In this document: piece after piece, positions 8,698-16,723 of the stretch | Layout: each line of letters opens with the position of its first letter | How positions within the stretch are numbered: the first letter of the stretch is position 1 | Position numbers and translations under genes: made by a program | Notes under the pieces: generated by a model | Database searches by the model: none | What the model was told of the DNA's origin: nothing | Seen by the model: only the letters and a program-made list of their open reading frames with translations | From: an uncultured Psychromonas sp. | GTDB lineage: Bacteria > Pseudomonadota > Gammaproteobacteria > Enterobacterales > Psychromonadaceae | Length of the DNA: 32,266 bases | Assembly: GCF_947489755.1 (NCBI RefSeq) | Contig: NZ_CANLFB010000040.1 | Coordinates: 1 to 32,266, forward strand | Reading direction: 5' to 3'

Positions 8698-8738
8698 ATT
8701 ATTACAATGTTTTGAAAAGTATTCTTGATATGTATCAA
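8698..8738 (-). promoter_or_regulatory. focA promoter with a perfect FNR box
   Basis: TTGATATGTATCAA (8725-8738) matches the FNR consensus TTGAT-N4-ATCAA exactly and is palindromic at both half sites. Reading toward focA, a TAATAAT -10 element lies at 8704-8698. This puts the box centre about 40 bp upstream of the probable start near 8690-8692, the class II activation geometry. The start codon is about 40 nt further on. The site predicts anaerobic induction of the formate channel, as is known for focA-pfl in E. coli. Confidence 0.85.
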
Positions 8739-8851
8739 AGGTGATCTAGTTCTATTTATAAACACTTTTTAAATCGAATGTTTAAAAAGATAAAATAGAG
8801 AAGGTATTTTTCGAATTTAAAAGTACTTCTGATTGAATATATTAGAAAACA

Positions 8852-8878
8852 AAAAAGCAAACCAGTAGTTTGCTTTTT
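8852..8878 (-). terminator. corB terminator (bidirectional sequence)
   Basis: AAAAAGCAAAC (8852-8862) pairs with GTTTGCTTTTT (8868-8878) around a 5-nt loop, with T-rich sequence on both strands. It lies 47 bp after the corB stop. Confidence 0.88.
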
Positions 8879-8924
8879 GTTATTTTTTACTTATGTATTG
8901 AACAACTTTATTAAACAAGTCGAC

Positions 8925-10202
8925 TTATTCACTTTCCTCTGTATAGAGGTGAGGAATAATTTTTACCAATTTAACCATGTTATTTTCGACTTCCATTATT
9001 TCCATTGGGTAGCCACAGATACGTGTACTAACCGCTGAGGTTGGAATCGTTTCAAGGTGTTCAAGAATTAAACCATTCAGAGTGCGTGGGCCATCGGTCG
9101 GTAAAGACCAACCCATTTCTTTGTTTAAGTCTCGAATACCTAAACTACCTTCGATAATGTAACTATCATCTTGTTGTTTATGGATTTCTTCTGAACTATG
9201 CGGTTCACGTGTTGTTGTAAAGTCGCCAACAATCTCTTCTAAAATGTCTGCTAAGGTGACTAGCCCTTGAATATCACCGTATTCATCTACCACTAATCCC
9301 ATACGTTCTTTATTTTGTTGGAATTTGATTAGCTGTGTATTGAGTGGGGTGCCTTCTGGAATAAAATATAGTTCGCGTACACTTCGTAATAATGTGGTTT
9401 TAGTAAACTCTTCTTTTAATAAGATAAGTAACGAATCTCGAGCGTGTAAAAAGCCTATCGAATCATCAATGGTATCTCGGTACAGCAACGTCATAGTATG
9501 AGTACGATGTCTTAATTGTTTTAAAATAGTATCCCAATCTTGATTGATATCGATCGCTGCTATTTCATTACGTGGGACCATGATTTCATCAACAGTGACT
9601 TTTTCTAGCTCTAAAATGCTGAGTAACATTTGTTGATGGTGCTCTGGGATCATAGAGCCTGCTTCATGGACTACTGAACGCAATTCATCACTAGAAAGGG
9701 CATTGTCACTCTGATTATGGATACTAATACCGAAAATTCTTAATAAGCCATTTGAAATACCATTAATAAACCAAACGAAAGGGCTGAGTAGTTTTTGCAA
9801 TGGTGCTAATAGCACTGAACTAGGGAACGCTATTTTTTCTGGGTAAATAACCGCTAATGTTTTAGGGGTCACTTCAGCAAAAATAAGAATCACAAAAGTT
9901 AATACCCCCGTTGCGATCGCAATACCTGCGTCACCAAATAAACGTTGACCAATAATAGTGGCGATAGCAGAGGCCAAAATATTAACTAAGTTATTACCAA
10001 TCAAAATTAAACCAATTAACTTGTCTGGCTTATTTAATAGCTTTTCAACGCGTAGTGCTGCTTTGTTTTTATCTGCCGCTAGGTGACGTAAACGATAGCG
10101 GTTTAAAGACATCATGCTTGTTTCTGAGCTAGAGAAGTAAGCTGAAATAATGATTAAAATAACTAAGCTTATAAATAGTGCACTTATGGGTATGTCGTTC
10201 AA
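8925..10202 (-). CDS. corB: CorB/YfjD membrane protein, CNNM-CBS-CorC family
   Basis: This 425-aa inner-membrane protein belongs to the CNNM/CorB family, linked to magnesium and cobalt transport or efflux. The N-terminal CNNM domain (about residues 1-190) has the motifs SAYFSSSETSMMSLNRYRL and LIGNNLVNILASA. A pair of CBS domains follows (about 205-335, IMVPRNEI and GLVVDEYGDIQGLVT), then a C-terminal CorC/HlyC domain. The start is a TTG at 10202 with GAGAG just upstream, and it aligns with the start of E. coli YfjD. In relatives it lies beside ypjD and ffh. Here endA has been inserted between corB and ypjD. Confidence 0.95.
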   Translation of the reverse strand: MNDIPISALFISLVILIIISAYFSSSETSMMSLNRYRLRHLAADKNKAALRVEKLLNKPDKLIGLILIGNNLVNILASAIATIIGQRLFGDAGIAIATGVLTFVILIFAEVTPKTLAVIYPEKIAFPSSVLLAPLQKLLSPFVWFINGISNGLLRIFGISIHNQSDNALSSDELRSVVHEAGSMIPEHHQQMLLSILELEKVTVDEIMVPRNEIAAIDINQDWDTILKQLRHRTHTMTLLYRDTIDDSIGFLHARDSLLILLKEEFTKTTLLRSVRELYFIPEGTPLNTQLIKFQQNKERMGLVVDEYGDIQGLVTLADILEEIVGDFTTTREPHSSEEIHKQQDDSYIIEGSLGIRDLNKEMGWSLPTDGPRTLNGLILEHLETIPTSAVSTRICGYPMEIMEVENNMVKLVKIIPHLYTEESE

Positions 10203-10611
10203 AAGTTCTCTCGATAGTTGCTATAAAAAAATTAAATATAATGAGTTTGATACTATCGAAGAAAAGCAGATATAACAAAGTAGATTTGCTAAAAATGGTT
10301 ATAAAAAACGTATTTTCGATAGAAACCGACTTCAACCCGGTAATAATAGAATTTAAGTCTGTGCATTCATTATATGTCGAAATAATTTATTCATTAATAG
10401 ATAAAGTACGATTAACTGAAATCATTCGTTATAAATATTTCCAAGCCATTAGTGACGAGCGGTTTTTATGATGATTGATCTTTGTCTAATAACAGCTAAC
10501 ACGATGATTTTATTTCATATAATGGCTTGTATATTACGCTTGTAAAATTAGATAATACTCCCTTTTGTCTAATGGATTATTATTATCAAATCATTAATTG
10601 TTTTATCTTTA
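10203..10611. other. 409-bp AT-rich spacer between corB and endA
   Basis: This divergent intergenic region holds the corB start signals on the minus strand and one doubtful small plus-strand frame (10241-10471). It also holds the probable signal-peptide codons of endA (from about 10576). No convincing promoter or terminator is visible. Confidence 0.5.
10241..10471 (+). CDS. doubtful small hypothetical protein (76 aa)
   Basis: I do not recognise this product. An ATG at 10241 opens 76 codons ending in TGA at 10469; a second ATG lies at 10295. There is no Shine-Dalgarno sequence before either start. The predicted protein is mostly helical in character, with a hydrophobic stretch around SLYVEIIYSLIDKVRLTEII near residues 46-65, and has no membrane segment or catalytic motif. 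The surroundings are very AT-rich, and the frame can be extended back through a GTG at 10178 into antisense of corB. It may be a small gene, a fragment of a lost one, or noise. Confidence 0.25.
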   Translation: MSLILSKKSRYNKVDLLKMVIKNVFSIETDFNPVIIEFKSVHSLYVEIIYSLIDKVRLTEIIRYKYFQAISDERFL

Positions 10612-11325
10612 TTGCCTTTCTCATTATTAGTGAATGCAGAAAATACTCAAATACAATCCTTTTCAAGTGCTAAAAAGAAGCTAGAAAAAGAAATTTATTT
10701 AACCTCACATGAACGCCACACTTTATATTGCCAGGCTGAATTTGACAGTAATAAAAACATTACGCCGCCAAATGGCTTCGAAAGCATCAAATATCAAAAA
10801 AGAGCAAAACGCGTAGAATGGGAACATGTTGTACCTGCGGAAAACTTTGGGCGTAATTTTAGTGAATGGCGTAGTGGCGCAGAAGTTTGTGTTAATAGCA
10901 AAGGGAAGGCTTATAAAGGGCGTCGCTGTGCAGAAAAAGCAAACTCTGAGTTTAGATATATGCAAGCCGATATGTATAACCTTTATCCTGCTATTGGTTC
11001 GGTTAATGCAAGCCGTAGCAACTATAACTTTGCTATGTTGGGCTCTGTAGACAATAGTTTTGGTAGTTGTGCTGTTAAAATAGAGAGCCGTAAAGTTGAG
11101 CCACCAACAGCGAGTCGTGGTGTTATTGCGCGTACTTATTTATACATGGATAACTTGTATGCTAATTACAAGATGAGTCGTCAGCAACGCCAGTTAATGA
11201 ATGCTTGGGATAAAACTTACCCTGTTGATCAATGGGAATGTGAGAGAGCTAAGCGTATTCAAAAGATTCAAGGTAATCATAATGAAATTTTAGAGCAAAG
11301 CTGTTTAAAAGCGGGTTTTAATTAA
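10576..11325 (+). CDS. endA: secreted endonuclease I (EndA/Dns/Vvn family); start codon uncertain
   Basis: This is a periplasmic or secreted nonspecific DNase of the Endonuclease_1 family. The core motifs EWEHVVPAENFGRNFSEW and DMYNLYPAIGSVNASRSNYNF are intact, including the catalytic His and metal-binding Asn regions. Several Cys suit a disulfide-bonded exported enzyme. The first in-frame standard start, TTG 10612, leaves only MPFSLLVNA of the signal peptide. The frame continues upstream as IIIIKSLIVLSLLPFSLLVNA, a proper signal sequence, with only ATT/ATC codons (10576-10587) before a TAA at 10570. An ATG at 10572 lies in another frame. So the gene starts at ATT/ATC, or a frameshift separates it from that ATG. 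No Shine-Dalgarno is visible. Such DNases limit or process extracellular DNA. Confidence 0.88.
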   Translation: MIIIKSLIVLSLLPFSLLVNAENTQIQSFSSAKKKLEKEIYLTSHERHTLYCQAEFDSNKNITPPNGFESIKYQKRAKRVEWEHVVPAENFGRNFSEWRSGAEVCVNSKGKAYKGRRCAEKANSEFRYMQADMYNLYPAIGSVNASRSNYNFAMLGSVDNSFGSCAVKIESRKVEPPTASRGVIARTYLYMDNLYANYKMSRQQRQLMNAWDKTYPVDQWECERAKRIQKIQGNHNEILEQSCLKAGFN

Positions 11326-11404
11326 CTTTGTATTTACTTATAGCGCTTTGTTGTAGGCTTTATTTAATCATCTTTAGGTTTGAGAATAATATATATAGAA
11401 GGTG

Positions 11405-11443
11405 TTTAGATAAAATTAAACCGCTGAGGTTAATTCAGCGGTT
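11405..11443 (-). terminator. ypjD terminator
   Basis: AACCGCTGA (11419-11427) pairs with TCAGCGGTT (11435-11443) around a 7-nt loop. On the minus strand it is followed by a T-rich TTTAATTTTATC; the plus strand has no T run. It therefore best serves ypjD. Confidence 0.75.
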
Positions 11444-11478
11444 CTAATAGCTAACTGGTTTAAGTTAATGCTGTCGCG

Positions 11479-12267
11479 TTATAAAATAATTTCACGTACA
11501 ACACGGCTACCAAAGTAAGCAAGTGTTAACAATGATGAACCTGCAATGGTTATGTAGATAACTAAACGACCGCGCCATCCTTTTTTATAACGGCCCCATA
11601 ATAAGGTTGCATAGATAACCCAAGCTATCATGGTCAATATCGCTTTGTGCCCACTTTCTGAACCAAACATATTTTCTAAAAATACAAATCCAGTGACTAA
11701 AGTCCCGCTTAATAAGATAAAACCAATCAGAATAAGTTGAAACAAACTTTTTTCAAGCGTCATTAATGGTGGCAACTTTAAACTTGTCACAGGCGATTTA
11801 TGATTTTTTAATCGATAGTCTACATAAGCGAGTTGTAAGGCAAATAAACTGGCTATCGTTGTTATCGCATAGGCTAATATAGCTAAAATAATATGGGAGC
11901 CAATACCTGGATGATTTTCTAAATGAGTAATGTAATGGCTTGGTAAATACATAACAGCGACAAAGTTAATAATATTAAAGCCATATACTATCGGTAACAG
12001 TACACCTGTATTGAGTTTTTTACTCATTATTAATGAGAGTGCCGCAATCACAAAGCTCGCTAATGACACGACATTAAGAATAGGCAGGTTTTGGCCATCA
12101 ATTAATAGAATATGTTGATATAACCAAAGGGCATGGGTTAATAAAGCCACGCTCGATAACACAATGATCGGTAAACTTGACGTTGTTTGAGGAGAAAATA
12201 ATTGTCGGCCAGCTAGTAAGCCACTTAATAAATAAAACACAATGCTGATAATTGCTAGTTGATCCAT
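11479..12267 (-). CDS. ypjD: YpjD/CorE-type inner membrane protein (CcsA-like cytochrome c assembly family)
   Basis: This is a 262-aa membrane protein with about eight hydrophobic segments. It belongs to the CcsA/YpjD family: THALWLYQ near residue 44, GSHIILAILAYA near 122, and SGHKAILTMIAWVIYATLLW near 204. The conserved His residues of these motifs could bind heme in true cytochrome c assembly proteins. In E. coli the ypjD product has been named CorE from cobalt-resistance work, and its actual function is unclear. It is divergent from ffh with 148 bp between them, the arrangement seen across gammaproteobacteria. Confidence 0.88.
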   Translation of the reverse strand: MDQLAIISIVFYLLSGLLAGRQLFSPQTTSSLPIIVLSSVALLTHALWLYQHILLIDGQNLPILNVVSLASFVIAALSLIMSKKLNTGVLLPIVYGFNIINFVAVMYLPSHYITHLENHPGIGSHIILAILAYAITTIASLFALQLAYVDYRLKNHKSPVTSLKLPPLMTLEKSLFQLILIGFILLSGTLVTGFVFLENMFGSESGHKAILTMIAWVIYATLLWGRYKKGWRGRLVIYITIAGSSLLTLAYFGSRVVREIIL

Positions 12268-12370
12268 ATATTGGTACCTATTTTCATAAAATGAGTCTTT
12301 TAAGTGCCCACATTATAAGCTTTATTGAACGGATGAGAAGTTAATACTATTTTGAAAAAGCATAAATGCG

Positions 12371-12376
12371 TATAAT
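12371..12376 (+). promoter_or_regulatory. candidate ffh -10 element
   Basis: A perfect TATAAT lies 39 nt before the ffh ATG in the divergent ypjD/ffh region. No good -35 is found at standard spacing; TTGAAA at about 12353 is only about 13 bp away. Start would be near 12383. Confidence 0.45.
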
Positions 12377-12415
12377 GTATAAAATCCTAATAATTTATAG
12401 CTATGAGACTTAAAC

Positions 12416-13840
12416 ATGTTTGAGAATTTAACGGACAGATTATCGAAATCACTGAAAAATATCAGTGGTAAAGGCCGATTAACAGAAGATAACATTAAAG
12501 GCACGTTACGCGAAGTGCGTATGGCTTTATTAGAAGCCGATGTAGCATTACCTGTTGTTCGTGACTTTATTCAAGCAATTAAAAAACGTGCTATTGGACA
12601 AGAAGTTGCCAAAAGTTTAAACCCTGGTCAAGCCTTTATTAAAGTTGTACAAAACGAACTTGAATTGGCAATGGGTGAAGTGAATGAAAACTTAAACCTA
12701 GCAACACAACCGCCAGCAGTCTTATTAATGGCGGGTTTACAAGGGGCGGGTAAAACCACTTCTGTTGCTAAACTGTCATTGCTACTAAAAAATAAAGAGA
12801 AAAAATCAGTATTGGTAGTGAGTGCCGATATCTACCGTCCAGCTGCGATCAAGCAATTGGAAACATTAGCTGCTGAAGTTGATGTTGAGTTCTTCCCAAG
12901 TGATATTAGCCAAAAGCCAATTGATATTGCGAATGCCGCGATTGCACATGCGAAAAAGAAATTCATTGATGTCGTGATTGTCGATACTGCAGGTCGCTTG
13001 CATGTCGATGGCGAAATGATGGATGAAATTAAAGATCTTCATCAAGCTATTAACCCAATAGAAACGTTATTTGTGGTTGACGCAATGACGGGGCAAGATG
13101 CTGCAAATACGGCACAAGCCTTTAATGAAGCATTACCGTTAACCGGTGTTATCTTAACGAAAGCTGATGGTGATGCGCGTGGTGGTGCTGCACTTTCAAT
13201 TCGTCACATTACTGGTAAACCCATTAAGTTTATCGGTATGGGTGAAAAAATTGATGCTTTAGAACCTTTTTACCCAGATCGTATTGCCTCTCGAATCTTA
13301 GGGATGGGTGACGTTCTTTCATTAATTGAAGAACTTGAAACTAAAGTTGATAAAGATAAAGCGGCTAAGTTAGCGAAAAAAGTTCAAAAAGGTAAAGGTT
13401 TTGATCTAGAAGACTTCCGTGATCAACTTGTGCAAATGAAAAGCATGGGCGGCATGATGGGCATGATGGATAAATTGCCAGGAATGTCGAATATTCCTGA
13501 TGCAATGAAAAGCCAAGTGAATGATAAAGCAACCAATCAAATGGAAGCGATTATTAACTCAATGAGCAAGAAAGAACGTGCTAAGCCTGAAATTATTAAA
13601 GGTGGACGTAAGCGTCGTATTGCCGCTGGTTCTGGTACACAGATTCAAGATGTTAATAAGTTGCTGAAACAGTTTACGCAAATGCAAAAAATGATGAAAA
13701 AAATGTCAGGTAAGGGCGGTGGCATGCGTAAAATGATGAGCGGTATGCAAGGCATGATGCCGGGTATGGGCGGCGGTATGCCTGGTGCTGGTGGCGGTGC
13801 TGGATTACCACCTGGTTTAGGCGGATTCCGTAAAAAATAA
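12416..13840 (+). CDS. ffh: signal recognition particle protein (SRP54 homologue)
   Basis: Ffh binds 4.5S RNA and hydrophobic signal sequences and, with FtsY, directs ribosomes to the membrane. The 474-aa product has an N-domain (about 1-90), a G-domain with the P-loop GLQGAGKTT near residue 104-112, DTAGRLH and TKADGDARGG, and a C-terminal M-domain. The methionine density rises strongly after residue 330 (MGGMMGMMDKLPGM), and the tail is Gly/Met rich. This tail makes it somewhat longer than E. coli Ffh. ATG 12416 aligns with the family start MFENLTDRL. A 16-bp-stem terminator follows. Confidence 0.98.
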   Translation: MFENLTDRLSKSLKNISGKGRLTEDNIKGTLREVRMALLEADVALPVVRDFIQAIKKRAIGQEVAKSLNPGQAFIKVVQNELELAMGEVNENLNLATQPPAVLLMAGLQGAGKTTSVAKLSLLLKNKEKKSVLVVSADIYRPAAIKQLETLAAEVDVEFFPSDISQKPIDIANAAIAHAKKKFIDVVIVDTAGRLHVDGEMMDEIKDLHQAINPIETLFVVDAMTGQDAANTAQAFNEALPLTGVILTKADGDARGGAALSIRHITGKPIKFIGMGEKIDALEPFYPDRIASRILGMGDVLSLIEELETKVDKDKAAKLAKKVQKGKGFDLEDFRDQLVQMKSMGGMMGMMDKLPGMSNIPDAMKSQVNDKATNQMEAIINSMSKKERAKPEIIKGGRKRRIAAGSGTQIQDVNKLLKQFTQMQKMMKKMSGKGGGMRKMMSGMQGMMPGMGGGMPGAGGGAGLPPGLGGFRKK

Positions 13841-13871
13841 TCATTAGTAAATTCAATTACTAAAGTGATTT

Positions 13872-13911
13872 AAAAGCCCCGTTGAATAGTATTCAACGGG
13901 GCTTTTTGCTT
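13872..13911 (+). terminator. ffh intrinsic terminator
   Basis: A perfect 16-bp stem, AAAAGCCCCGTTGAAT (13872-13887) with ATTCAACGGGGCTTTT (13891-13906), has a 3-nt loop and a T-rich end. Confidence 0.95.
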
Positions 13912-13948
13912 TTTCAGACTTTGAATGATTTGTAAACTGTGATTTTGA

Positions 13949-13976
13949 TTGTTCTTTTCTCAAATAAGAGTATAAT
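13949..13976 (+). promoter_or_regulatory. probable rpsP operon promoter
   Basis: TTGTTC (13949-13954), a 16-bp spacer and a perfect TATAAT (13971-13976) lie between the ffh terminator and rpsP. Start would be near 13983, giving a leader of about 69 nt. Confidence 0.65.
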
Positions 13977-14051
13977 TTTGCGGCTTTCTACAGAAGCAGG
14001 TGGTCAGAATTCACTGACTTTCGACGTTTAACAATATATATAGAGGACGAT

Positions 14052-14300
14052 ATGGTAACTATTCGTTTAGCTCGTGGTGGCGCTAAAAAACGCCCATTCT
14101 ACCAAGTGGTAGTAACAGATAGCCGTAGCCCACGTGACGGTCGTTTCCTTGAAAAAGTTGGTTTCTTTAACCCAACTGCACAAGGTCAAGCAGAAAAATT
14201 ACGTTTAGATACAGATCGCATCAACCATTGGGTTGGTCTTGGCGCACAGCTAAGTGATCGTGTAGCTAAATTAGTAAAAGATAACGCCGTAGCTGCTTAA
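14052..14300 (+). CDS. rpsP: 30S ribosomal protein S16
   Basis: S16 is a primary assembly protein of the 30S subunit. The 82-aa product starts [20 protein letters not shown] and matches the family in length and sequence. AGAGGA precedes the ATG. It opens the rpsP-rimM-trmD-rplS operon, whose genes are 26, 19 and 41 bp apart. Confidence 0.99.
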   Translation: MVTIRLARGGAKKRPFYQVVVTDSRSPRDGRFLEKVGFFNPTAQGQAEKLRLDTDRINHWVGLGAQLSDRVAKLVKDNAVAA

Positions 14301-14326
14301 TTGCAGTTAGGTGAAGGAGATATTAG

Positions 14327-14854
14327 GTGAGCGAACAAGCAGAACCAATAGAGATAGGCAAATTTGGTGCGGTATATGGCATCAAAGGCTGGTTAAAAGT
14401 CCACTCCTACACCGATGACCCAGAAAGCATTTTTCAATACAAACCATTGTTAATGAAATCTAATGGGACATTCCAAGAAGTGAATATCACTGAATGGAAA
14501 CGTCACAATAAAGGTTTTGTTGCAAAAGTAGCTGGTTATGATGTTCGCGAAGAAGTTCAAGCCCTAGTTGGCCTTGACCTTTTAGTTGACCCTTCTAACC
14601 TTCCTGAATTGGAAGCAGACTACTACTGGCGAGATTTAGTCGGGTGTCAGGTTAATACTGACAAAGGTTATCATCTTGGTGTTGTCACTGATTTGATGGA
14701 AACAGGCTCTAAAGATGTGCTTGTTGTAAAAGCCAACTCGAATGATGCTTTTGGTCAAAAAGAGCGGTTAATTCCGTTCATCGAAGAGCAAGTGATATTG
14801 AATGTTGATATTACAGGCCAACTAATTACAGTTAATTGGGAACCTGATTTCTAA
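14327..14854 (+). CDS. rimM: ribosome maturation factor RimM
   Basis: RimM (175 aa) helps mature the 30S head by working with S19 during 16S rRNA processing. It has the N-terminal RimM barrel ([21 protein letters not shown], about residues 8-28 onward) and a C-terminal PRC-barrel domain beginning near the conserved YYWRDLVG at about 99-106. The start is GTG 14327 after GAAGGAGA. Position between rpsP and trmD is diagnostic. Confidence 0.98.
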   Translation: MSEQAEPIEIGKFGAVYGIKGWLKVHSYTDDPESIFQYKPLLMKSNGTFQEVNITEWKRHNKGFVAKVAGYDVREEVQALVGLDLLVDPSNLPELEADYYWRDLVGCQVNTDKGYHLGVVTDLMETGSKDVLVVKANSNDAFGQKERLIPFIEEQVILNVDITGQLITVNWEPDF

Positions 14855-14873
14855 TTACCCTAGGAGAAAAGTT

Positions 14874-15620
14874 ATGTGGTTAGGGGTTATTAGCCTCTTC
14901 CCGGACATGTTTCGGGCCATTAGCGAGAATGGGGTAACAGGTCGAGCGATTAAAAATAACTTGCTCTCTATTGAGTGTTGGAATCCACGTGATTTCACAT
15001 TAGATAAACATAGAACGGTCGATGATCGTCCCTATGGTGGTGGGCCTGGAATGCTGATGATGGTGCAACCTTTACGGGATGCAATCAACGCAGCAAAACA
15101 GACTGCAAGAGAAGCAGGGCATGAGGCAAAGGTGATTTACCTTTCTCCTCAAGGTCGACGTTTAGACCATCAAGGCGCACAGTCGTTATCAAGCTCTCAA
15201 GCTTTGATATTAGTGGCAGGGCGCTATGAAGGAATAGACGAGCGCATAATCGAAAGCTTAATAGACGAAGAATGGTCTGTTGGTGATTATGTGTTAAGTG
15301 GTGGTGAGCTGCCGGCAATGATTTTAATGGACGCAGTGGTACGTTTTGTACCGGGTGTTTTGGGTCATAGCCAATCAGCAGAGCAAGATTCCTTTGCGGA
15401 TGGTTTGCTTGATTGCCCTCACTATACAAGACCTGAGGTGTTAGATGGAAAACAAGTGCCAAGTGTTTTATTAAGTGGTGATCACGAGAAAATTCGTCAA
15501 TGGCGATTAACTCAATCATTACAGCGCACGAGACAAAGAAGACCCGATTTATTAAAAAATCTAGCTCTGACTGACGAGCAAGCAAAATTGCTTGCTGCTC
15601 TGGATAGTGGCTCCAACTAA
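14874..15620 (+). CDS. trmD: tRNA (guanine37-N1)-methyltransferase
   Basis: TrmD methylates G37 of tRNAs reading CNN-type codons, which prevents +1 frameshifting. The 248-aa SPOUT enzyme keeps ISLFPDMF at the start, RPYGGGPGM near residue 56, [10 protein letters not shown], and the trefoil-knot motif [10 protein letters not shown] around 138-147. TAGGAGA lies just before the ATG. It overlaps nothing and continues the ribosomal operon. Confidence 0.99.
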   Translation: MWLGVISLFPDMFRAISENGVTGRAIKNNLLSIECWNPRDFTLDKHRTVDDRPYGGGPGMLMMVQPLRDAINAAKQTAREAGHEAKVIYLSPQGRRLDHQGAQSLSSSQALILVAGRYEGIDERIIESLIDEEWSVGDYVLSGGELPAMILMDAVVRFVPGVLGHSQSAEQDSFADGLLDCPHYTRPEVLDGKQVPSVLLSGDHEKIRQWRLTQSLQRTRQRRPDLLKNLALTDEQAKLLAALDSGSN

Positions 15621-15661
15621 ACAGCGATGTTATTAGTTAACTAGAATTAAAAGGTATTAAA

Positions 15662-16012
15662 ATGAGTAATATTTTACAAGCAATTGAAAACGAACAACTA
15701 CGCACAGACATCCCTAAGTTTTCTCAAGGTGATACTGTTGTTGTACGTGTTCGCGTAAAAGAAGGTGAAAAAGAGCGTCTTCAAGCATTTGAAGGTGTTG
15801 TTATTGCTAAGCGTAACCGTGGTTTACATTCAGCATTCACAGTTCGTAAAATCTCGAGCGGTGAAGGTGTTGAGCGTGTATTCCAAACTCACAGCCCACT
15901 TGTAGGAAGCGTTGAAGTTAAACGTCGCGGTCTGGTTCGCCAAGCTAAACTTTACTACTTACGTGAACTTACTGGTAAAGCTGCTCGTATTAAAGAGAAG
16001 CTAGGTAAGTAA
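15662..16012 (+). CDS. rplS: 50S ribosomal protein L19
   Basis: L19 (116 aa) lies at the 30S-50S interface. The sequence contains [27 protein letters not shown] blocks, [20 protein letters not shown] and the C-terminal [17 protein letters not shown] region, all typical. It ends the operon. A stem CAGCTAAT/ATTAGCTG follows at about 16024-16043, then the terminator. Confidence 0.99.
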   Translation: MSNILQAIENEQLRTDIPKFSQGDTVVVRVRVKEGEKERLQAFEGVVIAKRNRGLHSAFTVRKISSGEGVERVFQTHSPLVGSVEVKRRGLVRQAKLYYLRELTGKAARIKEKLGK

Positions 16013-16072
16013 TTTCATTCTTTCAGCTAATGTATATTAGCTGAGAAATGTAAGTTGCAAAATTGCTATAAT

Positions 16073-16104
16073 AAAAAGGTCTGCTTAGTGCAGGCCTTTT
16101 TTTT
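16073..16104 (+). terminator. rplS operon terminator
   Basis: AAAAAGGTCTGC (16073-16084) pairs with GCAGGCCTTTTT (16090-16101), with one T-G wobble and a 5-nt loop, and runs into eight T. Confidence 0.93.
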
Positions 16105-16172
16105 GGGATTTTTTTAACTATTAATTAAAACTATCCAATCACCTAATGTAATTAGATCTTAAGGTAAGATTG

Positions 16173-16541
16173 ATGCGACAAAATTTAATAAAATATCTTT
16201 TATTTGTGACTGCTTGCTTTGCTACTTTACTAGGACTATTAGGCATTATTTTACCTTTGTTACCCGCAACGCCTTTTTTTATACTCGCATTATTTGGCTT
16301 TTCTAAAAGCTCTCCAACATTTCAAGCATGGTTACTTAATTTACCCGGTATCGGTGACGATTTAAGGCATTGGCAAACTCATAAAAAAATTAATAAACAG
16401 CGTAAACCTGCTATTTATTTAAGTATCGTGGTTAGTTTTCTTATTTCTATTTTATTGATTGAGCAAATGGCATTACAGCTGATGTTAATTGGAATTATGT
16501 TGATATTGCTTTTTTGTATGAAAAAGTTACCTGAATATTAA
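16173..16541 (+). CDS. YbaN family (DUF454) inner membrane protein
   Basis: This is a 122-aa membrane protein. Its N-terminal half has GLLGIILPLLPATPFFILALFGF near residues 21-43, followed by FSKSSPTFQAWLL and a charged HWQTHKKINK loop. That pattern defines the DUF454/YbaN family, whose function is unknown. Two further hydrophobic stretches lie at about 83-115. ATG 16173 follows AAGGTAAG; a TTG one codon earlier is less likely. It is a lone gene between the rplS terminator and hldE. Confidence 0.85.
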   Translation: MRQNLIKYLLFVTACFATLLGLLGIILPLLPATPFFILALFGFSKSSPTFQAWLLNLPGIGDDLRHWQTHKKINKQRKPAIYLSIVVSFLISILLIEQMALQLMLIGIMLILLFCMKKLPEY

Positions 16542-16678
16542 TCACTTCTCTTTATTATTTAATTAAATTACTTTTATTTCTGCTTCTGCTCAATATTTTT
16601 ATCTACCCATCTATCTCATTTTTTGATTACTTATTACGTAAATTTAAAATATTCGATTTTGAAAATGTGATTTTATAG

Positions 16679-16699
16679 CGGCTGTGATAATCTTAGCCG
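16679..16699 (+). promoter_or_regulatory. candidate hldE promoter -10 within an inverted repeat
   Basis: An extended -10-like TGTGATAAT (16683-16691) lies inside an imperfect inverted repeat CGGCT (16679-16683) / AGCCG (16695-16699) with weak AT extensions. No strong -35 is seen. It could be an operator-like arrangement 25 nt before the hldE ATG. Confidence 0.35.
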
Positions 16700-16723
16700 A
16701 TATACCGACTAGAGAAGAATAAA

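Noticed and set aside
10129-10335. 68-codon minus-strand frame over the corB start region
   Set aside because: It overlaps corB in another frame, has no ribosome site and is low-complexity. Not a gene.
15085-15585. 166-codon open frame antisense to trmD
   Set aside because: It lies wholly within a conserved gene and its translation matches no pattern I know. A codon-bias shadow.
16064-16072. Perfect extended -10 TGCTATAAT just before the rplS terminator
   Set aside because: No -35 element, and transcription would start inside the terminator stem. Probably chance in AT-rich DNA.
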